From Azorinus chamasolen (lineage: Eukaryota > Mollusca > Bivalvia > Cardiida > Solecurtidae): DNA of 64,000 nucleotides. The DNA lies in assembly GCA_963576725.1 (NCBI GenBank), contig OY755241.1, forward strand, positions 3,414,062 through 3,478,061, written 5' to 3'. Under the pieces are notes generated by a model. It saw nothing but the letters and a program-made list of their open reading frames with translations, was not told the origin of the DNA and made no database searches. The translations under genes and the position numbers were made by a program. Below, one piece after another: positions 37,096 through 47,102 of the stretch (position 1 is its first letter; every line of letters starts with the position of its first letter).

Positions 37096-37374
37096 GATAT
37101 GAATGAGGAACAATGCATTTTTGATACTTTGCGGATTCTGAGTACGTGCCCCTTCAAAACCCATTGATCTGGATTTGCTATGATGCGCAAGTTATACAAA
37201 TATGCATACACGCCCAGCATGTGGTTATAAAAGGAGTAAACATAGATACGCGTGAACTATTACACGTGTCAGAAATTAGGGTACCTTTACACCATGAATA
37301 TTTATGTAAAAATAATGACATCGTGAATATTATTTATTTTGTTATAACAGCAAATACGGACACTGGAACGTTTG

Positions 37375-37500
37375 GCCATGGCAGACAATGTAAAAGCATA
37401 TCTATTCTATATCATAAGCAAACAGAGTCACCCTGAACACCCGGACCCTCTTTTTGCAAAGGCGTAGAAAAACGAGTATATGGAGTAAATGTTCAAAGAT
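37375..37500. mobile_element. MITE-1 fragment, eroded core
   Basis: ATATCATAAGCAAACAGAG, then CACCCGGACCCTCTTTTTGC and AAAGGCGTAGAAAAACG. Only part of the palindrome is kept. Confidence 0.5.
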
Positions 37501-37789
37501 CGCATGTCGGCTGATTATTTTTCCAACCTGATATATTTCGGAGGAATTTAGACACCTGATCAGGATCAAAACATTTTATTCACTGTTTCTTTGTGTCTCA
37601 TTGTATTAAGCAAAAGTATGGTACATTTATCAGCACAAAGGCGACCATGCAGATAGGCTTTCTTTATCGGTGTAGATTCAATTAATGTTCGATGAGTTAC
37701 TTAATTCTTATATTGTACGTAATTTATTTACAGCATATTCATCAATGTTTCTCTTTCGAAACTATTTTAGAATCATATAATTCAAATAT

Positions 37790-37945
37790 CAAGAGGGCCA
37801 TGATGGCCCTGATATCGCTCGCCAGACAATCAGAGGAGAAAATTTTCAAAGTTTGCACGGTTTCTATAGAAAACTGGCCACCCCTGGGACGGGCCTCATT
37901 TGACCCCCCCCCCCCCCCCCCCCCGGGCATAATTCATCCCTCGAG
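37790..37945. mobile_element. pearl-like family C, truncated after one monomer
   Basis: Starts with CAAGAGGGCCATGATGGCCCT (the family C hairpin end), keeps ~100 bp of core, then breaks in a C-run (~37906-37924). The rest of the element is missing. Confidence 0.75.
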
Positions 37946-38654
37946 GGGGCGATCATATGGAATGAATTTTTAATTTGTGCTATGGGTGAGGGGAAGTGGA
38001 AAGTTTCTCCTGTTACTGGTGACCAGTGTAGCAGCGAATAGGTTAAGGAGATTCACACACTATTTTGATTCTGATAGGACGTGTTTGCAAATACAAATAA
38101 CCTTTATTCTCTGGATCAAGAAAGTGAAGGGGTTAATTCTCATAATTAAGCATGAGGTTAAGACAGTTTGGATTCTGATCAGACGAGTTACGTAATATTT
38201 GCATGATCAGGATCCAAACTGCTTGCAAATAACTTTTACATTCGGGATCAAGTCAATGAAGGTGTTAATTATCCCAATTTAAGCGCAATGTAAATGAAAA
38301 TTGCAGGGGTAGACAAAATGCCTGAGAAACTCCTTAGAAATGCCTGAGATTTGAAGTTTTTAATATATATAATATTAAAGGTTAGGCAGAAAAACGAGGG
38401 AAATGTATGAGATTTGATTTTTGTACATAAAACATAGGTAATAAAAACTGGGTATCAGGATTAGACAATAACAAATTAAAGTGTTTCATTAATTTCAAAA
38501 AATTGTTATATTCATATATAAATATTCACGTTTTGATGGGGTCTATTCAAATTATTTGGATTCCTTCTCTGAACCACTAATTCCTAAGTGCCCCACACCC
38601 TGGTGTTATATTACTCTTCCCTGTAATAAAACATTAGGGGCGATCCAGATGCTT

Positions 38655-38760
38655 GCATTTATGTTTGTCTTATATATCTTTTGTAGAGGACTTCAGGGTG
38701 ATGCTTTGTGCCAAATAGGAAAGCTGAGAAAATCCCAGTTTCAGAGGAGAAGATTCAACA
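38655..38760. repeat. family C core fragment
   Basis: TTTTGTAGAGGACTTCAGGG ... GTGCCAAATAGGAAAGCTGAG ... GTTTCAGAGGAGAAGATT (blocks given separately) matches two-thirds of a family C monomer. No ends are present. Confidence 0.65.
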
Positions 38761-38819
38761 GGAGCTGTCTAATATTGGATTACTCTATTTGCGGGGTGTT
38801 TACTCTATTTTCAGAGGCA

Positions 38820-39010
38820 TTAGCCCTGTACTCCATAAATACGCCTTTATGCGCCTTTGGAAACAGAGATTTAGATCAGACAGCTCCTATAGGAGCCGTT
38901 TGATCAGGGTATGCTTTGTTTGCTTATGATACATATAATATATATCTGATTCTAGTGTTTATCAGGACCAAGTTTTTGCTGATTCATACATCACTTAAAA
39001 AAGTATGTTA
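38820..39010. mobile_element. MITE-1 copy, partly eroded
   Basis: CTCCATAAATACGCCTTTAT at the left, the core palindrome GATCAGACAGCTCCTATAGG ... GCCGTTTGATCAGGG (38875-38910), and 'GTTTGCTTATGATA' beyond. The left TTAACCC terminus is diverged. Confidence 0.65.
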
Positions 39011-39640
39011 TTAATATTCATGATGTCATTATATCTCATAACATAACATAAATTTATTCGGCATAAAGTTGCATAAAGCACATATAAAGCCGTACATATA
39101 CAAATACAGGATTGTAAATCAGTACGAATCTACATAAATAATAAATGAAATGTTAATTGCCTGTCTTTGCATAATATATATATTTAGACAAAATTCTAAG
39201 TATTTTTTCTCATAACTCCACTCAGCAATCCAGAGTATGGTTTACTCCAATTTCTCCTACATTTTGATTGTCCAGTTTCCAGTACTAAGTCCCACATTCA
39301 AGCCAGACAGGTAAATCTGTCAAGCTTGGCGTAGACTATAGTCAGTATCAATTTACTGTTATAGAGTATGCTTGAACTGGTAAATGACTTATACCTTTAC
39401 TCTGCAAATAGTTTGGATCCCGATCAAACGCCGCATTTACGCGTCCTTTTACATTTACATTAAAATGACTATATTGTTGGTGTTATTTTATCCTAATTAA
39501 CAGGGTCTGTCTATCTCAGGCTGCAACACTATCACTACTAGCTACACCTGCCTACAGTATACTGCTTGACAACTATACCCTATCAATAGTCGCTAATCAG
39601 CAAAGGATAAATATACAAATCTGATTGAAACAGCAGGCTG

Positions 39641-40134
39641 CTATAGAAAACTGGCCACCTCTGGGGCGGAGCCAATTTTGACCCAAGGGGCATAATTTGT
39701 AATATTAACCATTTCTTTCATAGAAGACCTGAAGTTGATGCTATGTGCCAAATATGAAAGCTAAGAACCGTCCAGTGTCAGAGGAGAAGATTTTCAAAGT
39801 TTCACTATATGTTTCAATAGAAAACTGGCCATCCCTGGGGCGGAACCAATTTTTGACCCCAAGGGCATAATGTATATAACTATTATAACATGATCCTATG
39901 TGCCAAATATGAAAACTGAGAACCTTCCAGTTTCAGAGGAGAAGATTTTCAAAGTTCCACTATATGTTTCAATAGAAAACTGGCCATCCCTGGGGCGGGA
40001 CCACTATATTACGTTTCTATAGAAAACAAGGTACCTCTGGGGCGGGGTCAATTTTGACTGACGATGCACGACAAACGCCGACGGCCGGATATGACGGACT
40101 CCAGACGATCACAAAAGCTCACCCTGAGCTAAAA
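39641..40134. mobile_element. pearl-like family C, 5'-broken remnant
   Basis: Three incomplete monomers (CTGGCCACCTCTGGGGCGG, CTGGCCATCCCTGGGGCGG and again), then a short CGACAAACGCCGACGG run and the right end CACAAAAGCTCACCCTGAGC-TAAAA. The big terminal palindrome is reduced to one half. Confidence 0.7.
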
Positions 40135-40146
40135 TCACAACCGACT

Positions 40147-40218
40147 GAACACGCACTACTGAAAAAATGCCATGTATTTACGGAACACGCACTACTGAAA
40201 AAATGCCATGTATTTACG
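40147..40218. repeat. 36 bp perfect tandem duplication
   Basis: The unit starting GAACACGCACTACTG at 40147 is repeated from 40183 without change. Confidence 0.95.
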
Positions 40219-40932
40219 GACATAAAAATACAAATAAACATCAAATCGCATCAAAAGCAACATCATCTCGTTTTGTCATAACATAATTTTTTATTTCTTT
40301 TCTTCCATATTTTTTCTGTTTTAAATTAAATGTTATGCCATTAGTTTACAGATCTAATTAGTTATAATGAATTATAATTGTTTTATCAAATATAACGTTT
40401 TTATTTTAGATTCAAACTTCTTTTATGTACAATCATCAATACCTACATAATGACATTTTTAGACATTTTGTCCGAGGGAGGCTACTGAAGGGGGAACCTA
40501 TCTCAGAAGTGGTCATCTCGCTATTACCTTTCCATGTCGTAACCGGACAAATCTGGTCACTTCGTAACCAGTTTCCTGGTCATTTCGTAACCGGTCGAGT
40601 CATCTCGTAACCACTGTTACCAACTCAGAAAATGTAACCGAGCGGTCCTTTAGTGGCATGAAGAGGGTTAACAAGAGTGCCAGTGGGTACAATATACGCC
40701 CGTAGAGGCTTTGTTCAACATAAACTGAGGTCAACATATTTGCTAAACGCAAATTCTAAGTCCAATTGTGCGACCTTGACCATTGATATACATACGGGGA
40801 CACACCCATGCTACTGTAGCATGTCCAGATAAACATTGTGGTGTAATTTGAGAAGGATCCACCAAGCAGAACTTGAGTTAGAGATGTTACAGACGGACAG
40901 ACTGACAGACAGCCCCATTCCATAATATCCCG
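40219..40932. other. no gene recognised
   Basis: Contains three 'CGTAACCGG/CGTAACCAG' phrases at 40535-40610 ('CATTTCGTAACCGG', 'CATCTCGTAACC'), a small degenerate repeat also seen inverted near 46970. No coding frame is supported. Confidence 0.35.
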
Positions 40933-41269
40933 TTGATGTTGAACGAGCCATTAATACATTTGCATTACGCAAATGTAGACACATGGATTTTTTCTGAATA
41001 AAATAGAGACAAGTGAAATAAAGACAGTTCAGCATCAACCCTTTTGATCTAGTATCTCCGTTTTACTGAATATCTGTTCAAAACAGTAAATAGGATTTTC
41101 TGTGTTTTTGTATATAAGTGTCAGCTAATGTAGCAGTTTAATTTAATATTTCACAATATAGCAATAGTAATCAACATTAGCTGGTTTATATTTGGATACT
41201 AAAACATATCTTTGCTCTCTAAATCAGCTTGAGCTTATATTACAGTATTAATGGCTCGTTCAACATCAA
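40933..41269. mobile_element. MITE-like element with 25 bp perfect inverted ends
   Basis: The first 25 bases from 40933 (starting TTGATGTTGAACGAGCC) are exactly inverted at 41245-41269. The interior is ~290 bp, AT-rich and non-coding. No target duplication is evident next to the ends, so the true ends may lie slightly outside. Confidence 0.65.
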
Positions 41270-41599
41270 GGTCGATTTTAGTTGTTGGTTGTATATTTTG
41301 TATGTTTTAAAGTTGTAATTTAATGTCGACATATGATAATTACGAAATGACGGCCTAGTGACCAAGATGGTAATTCTTTAAAAAAAAAAGTCAGATCATG
41401 GAGAAAAATAGTCTAATTTTATTCTGTCATTTGTCATCCAGAATATCTCGGAATGCAGGATTTGCGATCTAGGTTTCAAAACTTTCCAGGGGGATGACCC
41501 CCGGACCCCCCGCGTATTGCGAGGACTCAGGTGCCGACACATTCAATATGTCCAGGCTACGCCCCTTATTATAATGCCATGGACAAAGTTGTAATATTA
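41270..41599. other. no gene recognised
   Basis: An A-run at ~41380. A C/G-rich phrase 'GGATGACCCCCGGACCCCCC' at ~41493 stands out from the AT-rich surroundings and may be an unassigned repeat. Nothing else can be named. Confidence 0.3.
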
Positions 41600-41822
41600 A
41601 CCATTTCTTTCATAAATACGCCTTTATACGAATTTGCAGAGTAGATCCAGATCAGACTGTTTCTATAGGAGGCGTAGGATCAAGTTCTGCTGTTTGCTTA
41701 TAAATATAGATACCATTCTACAGTTTCTACTACAGTCAAAAGCTCCTGTGTCAAAGTGTCTAAATAAATATCCATGACGTCTTCATTTCATTCACAAATA
41801 TTCATGGAGTAAAGGGTTATAA
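41600..41822. mobile_element. MITE-1 copy
   Basis: ATAAATACGCCTTTATACG, then GATCCAGATCAGACTG ... TAGGAGGCGTAGGATCAAG, 'GATACCATTCTACAGTTTCT', and the right terminus 'ATATTCATGGAGTAAAGGGTTA' spanning ~41801-41821. The core palindrome is eroded on one side. Confidence 0.65.
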
Positions 41823-42359
41823 CGCGTGATATTTCCTAAATACTACTGTTATTTAAACATCTTCAAATACGTTTAGACATCATACTTTTTAGGCAGCAGA
41901 AAAAAGTTTTGAACTTTTGTTTCGCATGGTAATATACTTATATACATTTGTTTTAAAAATCTATTTTTTCTGTCAAAGTATGATATCTAAATGTACATGT
42001 AATCGAAGATGTTAGTATTTATGAAATGGCCACGCGTGGCACATGCGGTTAAATTACGGTAATTAGGTTTAAAAAGACACGTGTTCATGTTTATCAAACA
42101 CGTGTTCAGTTAAAGGTAGACACGAAGCACATTCTAAAGTATACATGAAATGAATCATATCAATTTACCGTTATAATGGGACTAACGAACACATACATAT
42201 GCATAATTTATGACAGATATATATATATATATATATATAACTTTATTTCCTCCAATTTCTGGAGAGCCATATAACATAACATTACAATAAAGTAGTAAAT
42301 AAAGTAGTCTAATTATTATTCAAAGACGAAAGAGTGATAAAAAAGTATGTGGATAAGTA
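41823..42359. other. no gene; TA microsatellite
   Basis: A (TA)n run spans ~42217-42239. The rest is AT-rich without a supported gene. Confidence 0.4.
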
Positions 42360-42850
42360 AGGGTTTATTGGCCCATTCCCCAGTAGACTATGTTTAGACC
42401 CTACTTCGTGAGGTAGGCCCTAATTTTCCAGTTATTAACCAATAGCCAGCCAGTCATTTGAGTACAGTGTAAACCCAAATGAGACAGCTCCTATTTGAGC
42501 TCTTTCATCTGGGTCTGCACTGTTTGCCGTGGAAAATCCATGTCCGTAATTTTTGTAAAGATTTTTCTTTCTAATTATTATTCAAAGACGAAAGAGTGAT
42601 AAAAAAGTGGCGGACTATAGGGGTTAATTGGCCAATTCCTCAGTAGACTATGTTTAGACCCTACTTCGTGAGGTAGACCCTATTTCTTTGAATGTTGCTA
42701 GCGGAAAGGAGCATTTAGTATTAAAATTATGTAGTTTTAAAATCACTGTACACATAACGAGTATAGCATTTGCTCATTTATCACAGTGGCTTCAAAATGT
42801 GACTTTCACAGTATCGTCAAAAGATGTCATTGAGGGAACGGGTTAGGCAC
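42360..42850. mobile_element. degenerate MITE-2 pieces with a MITE-1 core
   Basis: GGCCCATTCCCCAGTAGACT (42370) and GGCCAATTCCTCAGTAGACT (42630) both lead into TATGTTTAGACCCTACTTCG, the MITE-2 left-end block. A MITE-1 core (GAGACAGCTCCTATTTGAGC ... CATCTGGGTCTGCACTGTTTGC) lies between, at ~42480-42531. The second MITE-2 runs on to GAGGGAACGGGTTA (~42833-42846). 'AATTATTATTCAAAGACGAAAGAGTGAT' phrases before each copy suggest a direct duplication of ~260 bp. Confidence 0.55.
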
Positions 42851-42959
42851 AGCAACAAAACATAAATAATATGAATAATAGATGCAACAGTACACATCAC
42901 ATACATCAAAGTACATAGTTAAATATACACACCCGCAGTTACTTGCAGTTTACTCACAG

Positions 42960-43139
42960 CTAGTTTACTTAACAACTTATCTACGGACATGTTCCCCTGG
43001 CTGTGCTTGTCCCACACCTGGAATAACGTTCCCTGCATATCACGCGTAGCCTTGCGCTGTTTCTTACCGAGCTTGTTGTTGGGGGCCAACTTGACCTGGG
43101 TCTCGAAGAAGGCAGCCGATAATGACACGTGTATTAGAT
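42960..43139 (-). CDS. possible host exon with EF-hand-like loop
   Basis: Minus-strand open stretch with GC-rich third positions, unlike the AT-rich surroundings. Bounded upstream by an AG acceptor ('GTGTATAG|ATC', 43140/43141) after a T-rich tract and downstream by GTGAGT (42959-42954). It encodes ~60 residues with 'KLGKKQRKATRDMQG' and 'FQVWDKHSQGNMSVDKLLSKL'. The second piece has EF-hand spacing (D1, G6, hydrophobic 8, L after 12), but the last ligand is Lys instead of Glu, so calcium binding is doubtful. The product is not recognised. Neighbouring exons were not found; a retroelement-derived fragment is the alternative. Confidence 0.35.
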
Positions 43140-43689
43140 CTATACACTTTTTTTTTTATAAAAAAAAAAAGAAATAAACAACTTCTGTTGTTTCTGTTGT
43201 TTTTATCGTCATTATTTCATTTATTATTACCATTATGTGTTTCACAAACAGTCCGAACCCCGATCGAAATAATGTATGATGTTGGTGTAGAAGTTATACT
43301 ATTATCTTAATATGTATCTGCCTTAACCCTTCGCCTGCTCGATCCGGCTGAGACATAGATTAAATCTCTTAAAACTCTTTCTTTTGTATCTGAATCTCAA
43401 ATCACTACTCACCTTCGTTTTCCCTAGTAAATTGTGAATTAAAATAATTTTGTCTACAGCTCCTATCATTTAATAACAAGTTAACAACATTTGTTTATGA
43501 CAATTTGATTTTTATTACTCCTGATTATAATTGCTAATTAACATTTACGCAATGTCTAAACACCATTGTATGCTATGAAACAAATCAATCGTGAAACAAA
43601 TCAATTTATAATGATATCATTTATTCTCGATAGCTCGTTTATGCCGTAGTACTTGTGTTGGATACCTAACTTGATGAACAGTGCTCATA
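43140..43689. other. no gene recognised
   Basis: T/A homopolymer runs at 43148-43172. AT-rich; no supported feature. Confidence 0.3.
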
Positions 43690-44851
43690 ATTTATTGTTT
43701 AAATGGATATTGTAGGAAGACGCCTGTCACCCCTGTAGCTGAACTAGTTCCTATTCAAACTTCTCGTCCTATGTAACTTGTGTGCATGGATTTCTTGAAA
43801 CTTGAGAGATCCAAGGGTGGAATTGAAGATGTTTTAGTCATAACGGGCCATTTCACTCGCTATGCTAAAGCAATTCCCTGTAGGAATCAAAGGGCATCCA
43901 CTACGGCCAAGGCTTTGTACGAAAACTTTATCGTACACTATTCCTTTCCTGAGCAGCTACACTCAGACCAAGGTCGCAATTTCGAAAGTCACGTGATAAA
44001 GGAATTGTGCCGTATTGCCAATGTTCGTAAGACACGGACTACTCTATTTCATCCTATGGGTAATTCCTCTTCTGAAAGGTTCAACAGAACTTTACTTCAT
44101 ATGCTGGGTTGCCTTGAGGAAGACCACAAGTCTAACTGGGCTGCACTTCTTCCTACTCTCGTACAAGCATATAATGCTACGAAGAGCGGATCTACTGGGT
44201 TTTCATCCCATTTTCTTATGTTCGGGTGGCACCCAAGACTTTCCATAGACGCCTATCTGGGAATCTCGCCTGGAAACGAAGGTGACTCAATACACTCTTC
44301 ATATGCATCCAGATTTCAGGATCGCCATCGTTACGCTTGCCGAGTGGCAGGAGAAGCCGCCGGAAAGCGAGCAGACAAGAACAAGACCCATTACGACAAA
44401 CGCGTCCGTGAGAATAAGTTGACATTGTTGGTGACATTGTCCTTATACGAAAGGTCAATATTCAAGGTCCTAAAAACTCGCAGACAAATGGGAGACAGAT
44501 CCATATGTTGTGTTGGAAATTCCATTTGAAGGGCAACCTGTGTACAAGGTACAGCTTGAGACTCGCAAGGGTCCAGTTAAAACTTTACACAGGAATATGC
44601 TTCTTCCATTCATATCGATTCCGGAGCCAGAGTCGGAACATTTACCCAAACCTGCTCGCAAGATCAGAACGAGGTCCGTCCCTGCTCAGAATCATAGTTA
44701 TGATGGAGACTCCAGCTCATCAGAGTCTAGCTCCTCTGTGTATGTTATCTCGCAAAGGAGACCTACTTACCAGAGGGTTGCTCTAGATCCATCGCAACAC
44801 AACAGTTATCCCAGATATCTTAGTTGTCAACCCAGTATTCAGCCTGATTAG
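43690..44851 (+). pseudogene. Ty3/gypsy integrase remnant
   Basis: Starts inside the pol polyprotein at the end of the zinc-binding region ('RKTPVTPV' near 43714); a stop interrupts just before the catalytic core at ~43773. The core frame from 43780 has the DD35E triad: Asp4, Asp63 (in 'SDQG') and Glu99 (in 'SERFNRT'). The 'LVQAYNATKSGSTGFS' and 'YLMFG'-like blocks of Ty3/gypsy integrases follow. A one-base deletion in an A-run near 44471 shifts the frame, and the C-terminal 'VYKVQLETRKGPVKTLHRNMLLP' part is split into the 44510-44851 frame. Protease, RT, RNase H, gag and the 5' LTR are absent. The integrase normally inserts the cDNA; this copy is dead. Confidence 0.85.
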
Positions 44852-45639
44852 TCATTCAGTCCCTCGAGATCTATCCATCTATCTCCCAACACTCCTCTCG
44901 CTCCCGAATCTCCTTCTGTTATCAGTCCTGTCTCTTCTATTCCTCAGGTCCGATCCCCACATATCACATTCAGACCCGGAACTCCGCCTATACCGGTCCC
45001 AGCACCGAGACCCAGGTGTGAGCGCCGTCCGCCTGATAGATACGGCCAATGGGTCGATACCAATTTTGCTGAGAATGCAGTCCATTTTGTTTAGATTAAT
45101 ATTGCAGTGTTAATAGTAATTATTGAATGCATTAATGGCCAGTAATTAACTCAGTTTTGTCTTTCGGGTAGTATAGTCAGTACAGTTCAGTAGGTTACTT
45201 ATCATTGATCATGCATATATTTATTGATCATGCATATATTCATTAAGCATGCATATACATAAGTTTCTTTAATTTCATGTAAGTTGTATGTGTAAATTTA
45301 AGAGCTAGCAAATCATATTCTAAAGTTGCAAATTAGATATTGCAAAGTATTGAATATATATGCAACATTTTATAAAACATTTGCTCACCTTAGGCTCTTA
45401 ATCAAAGGACCGATTTGGAAATAAATTTGAAAGATTATTCTTTGAAAATAGTATTTCAAAGTTGTTTTTCTTTATATGTAGGAAGTACAACTTTTTAGAG
45501 TACTATTTCAAATTGCATTCAGTGTTTTTCCAACATGTGCAATTTCAGTGTTAAGATAAGTTTTATTTAAGTATATGGCAGTTTAAAAATAAAATCTGAT
45601 AAAATATTTTCTGTAGAAATGACAAGAGACATTTTCATT
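44852..45639. other. gypsy remnant, region between pol and 3' LTR
   Basis: Pro/Ser/Arg-rich coding-like residue to ~45090 (open in the frame after a stop at 44848), ending 'FAENAVHFV' before a stop at ~45094. After that AT-rich and non-coding to the polypurine tract. No envelope-like frame is seen. TGATCATGCATATAT is locally duplicated at 45207-45240. Confidence 0.45.
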
Positions 45640-45652
45640 AGAGGGGGGAGTG
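45640..45652 (+). other. polypurine tract of gypsy element
   Basis: AGAGGGGGGAG directly before the 3' LTR; the usual primer for plus-strand DNA synthesis in LTR retrotransposons. Confidence 0.6.
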
Positions 45653-45912
45653 TGTAGACAGGTGTTGCTGTACAGTTGTCCAGTATGGTCATGTGATGTG
45701 ATGTCATGTGTGTATTCGACCTTGTCCTTGTACTGTCCAGTGTATTGTTTGTCAGATTATCCAGTGAATGTGCTTGTTTATTAGAGAATGAGTGTGTGAT
45801 TGGGTGAAAGTGACCATAACAACTTTACTGCTATCCCAGCCTTCCTTTTCAGCCCACCTTAGGCACATGTCATTTGGTATTCATTAGACGAGGACGTGAG
45901 TCCACATCTACA
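45653..45912 (+). mobile_element. 3' LTR of gypsy element (260 bp)
   Basis: Begins TGTAGACAGG after the polypurine tract and ends CCACATCTACA: a 6 bp inverted end TGTAGA/TCTACA with canonical TG...CA. No second LTR is in the window to compare, so the end is inferred from the inverted repeat. The pentanucleotide array begins ~12 bp further on. Confidence 0.65.
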
Positions 45913-45924
45913 TAATATAGTTAT

Positions 45925-46553
45925 ATATACTATACTATACTATACTATACTATACTATACTATACTATACTATACTATACTATACTATACTATACTATGC
46001 TATGCTATGCTATAGCATGTGCTATGCTATGCTATGCTATGCTATGTTATGCTATGCTATGCTATGCTATGCTATACTAATACTATACTATACTATACTA
46101 TACTATACTATACTATACTATACTATACTATACTATACTATACTATACTATACTATACTATACTATACTATACTATACTATACTATGCTATGCTATGCTA
46201 TGCTATGCTATGATATGCTATAGTAATGCTATGCTATAGTAATACTATACTATAGTAATACTATAACTATACTATACTATACTATACTATACTATACTAT
46301 ACTATACTATACTATACTATAGTAATACTATACTATACTATAGTAATACTATACTATACTATACTATACTATACTATACTATACTATACTATACTATACT
46401 ATACTATACTATACTATACTATACTATACTATACTATACTATACTATACTATACTATACTATACTTAACTATACTATACTATACTATACTATACTATACC
46501 ATACCATACCATACCATACCATACCATACCATATCATACTATACTGTACTATA
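45925..46553. repeat. ACTAT-type pentanucleotide array, ~630 bp
   Basis: Blocks of TATAC, then TATGC, TATAC, TATGC, short TATAG/TAATAC interruptions, a long TATAC block (~46350-46495) and finally CATAC/CCATA (46496-46533). Open frames within it (e.g. 46002-46223) are only because the 5 bp unit lacks a stop in that frame. Confidence 0.95.
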
Positions 46554-47082
46554 TACTTAGTTCTACATTCTTGCAATAGAAGAGAAAGGTTTATGTGATA
46601 TCAACTACATTTTTATGTGTGCGTCTAATGAGTATTTAGAAATGAATAATTTAGAACAGTAAAACTTGTACTTATCAGAACTTGTATAATTACTTGTCGC
46701 GCTTGGCTCTTCGTGTCGCGTTCTGCCATATCACGTGTTTGGAAATACAAAATGTACTGAAGTTTGTATTGTATTGTCGGCGTTTAATGTATTTATTGGT
46801 TCGTGGACATTAAGTCCCCGCGTCTATATGGAACTCTTTCAGTGGAATTTCACTGGTAGGAGGGCTGATTTATCAATACTTGTGACAATACGGTCGAGCT
46901 GTAATTCCTGGTTTAAAAGTGTAAAAACAGTATGTTTGGAATAATACATATAGTTGTAGCTTGTATTATTTGTCCGGTTACGAAGTGGCAAGGTATCGAG
47001 GGGACCCGTAGGAGTCGCATATTCTCGGACAAAACGATGAGATTAATGAATTCCAAATGATAATTGGTAAACATCCGGTAAA
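46554..47082 (+). promoter_or_regulatory. upstream region of TBC1D13, likely promoter/5' UTR
   Basis: 530 bp between the pentanucleotide array and the start codon. No TATA box is placed with confidence. An E-box in TCACGTG (46731-46737) lies ~350 bp upstream of ATG. Fairly GC-rich phrases (TCGCGCTTGG, GTCCCCGCG) contrast with the AT-rich flank. The transcription start is not determined. The ATG at 47083 is preceded by GTAAA, a weak to moderate start context. Confidence 0.35.
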
Positions 47083-47102
47083 ATGTCCGCCTTCAAAGCA
47101 AG
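47083..47102 (+). CDS. TBC1D13: TBC1D13 exon 1 (coding part)
   Basis: 20 nt, ATG to ...GCAAG|gtaaca. It encodes MSAFKA and two bases of Arg7. Start chosen because it gives the family's short 'MSxxxxxR' leader and joins exon 2 in phase; intron 1 is only 132 bp. Confidence 0.85.

Noticed and set aside
46002..46223. Open frames in the pentanucleotide array
   Set aside because: A 5 bp unit without stops in a given frame yields long low-complexity frames automatically.
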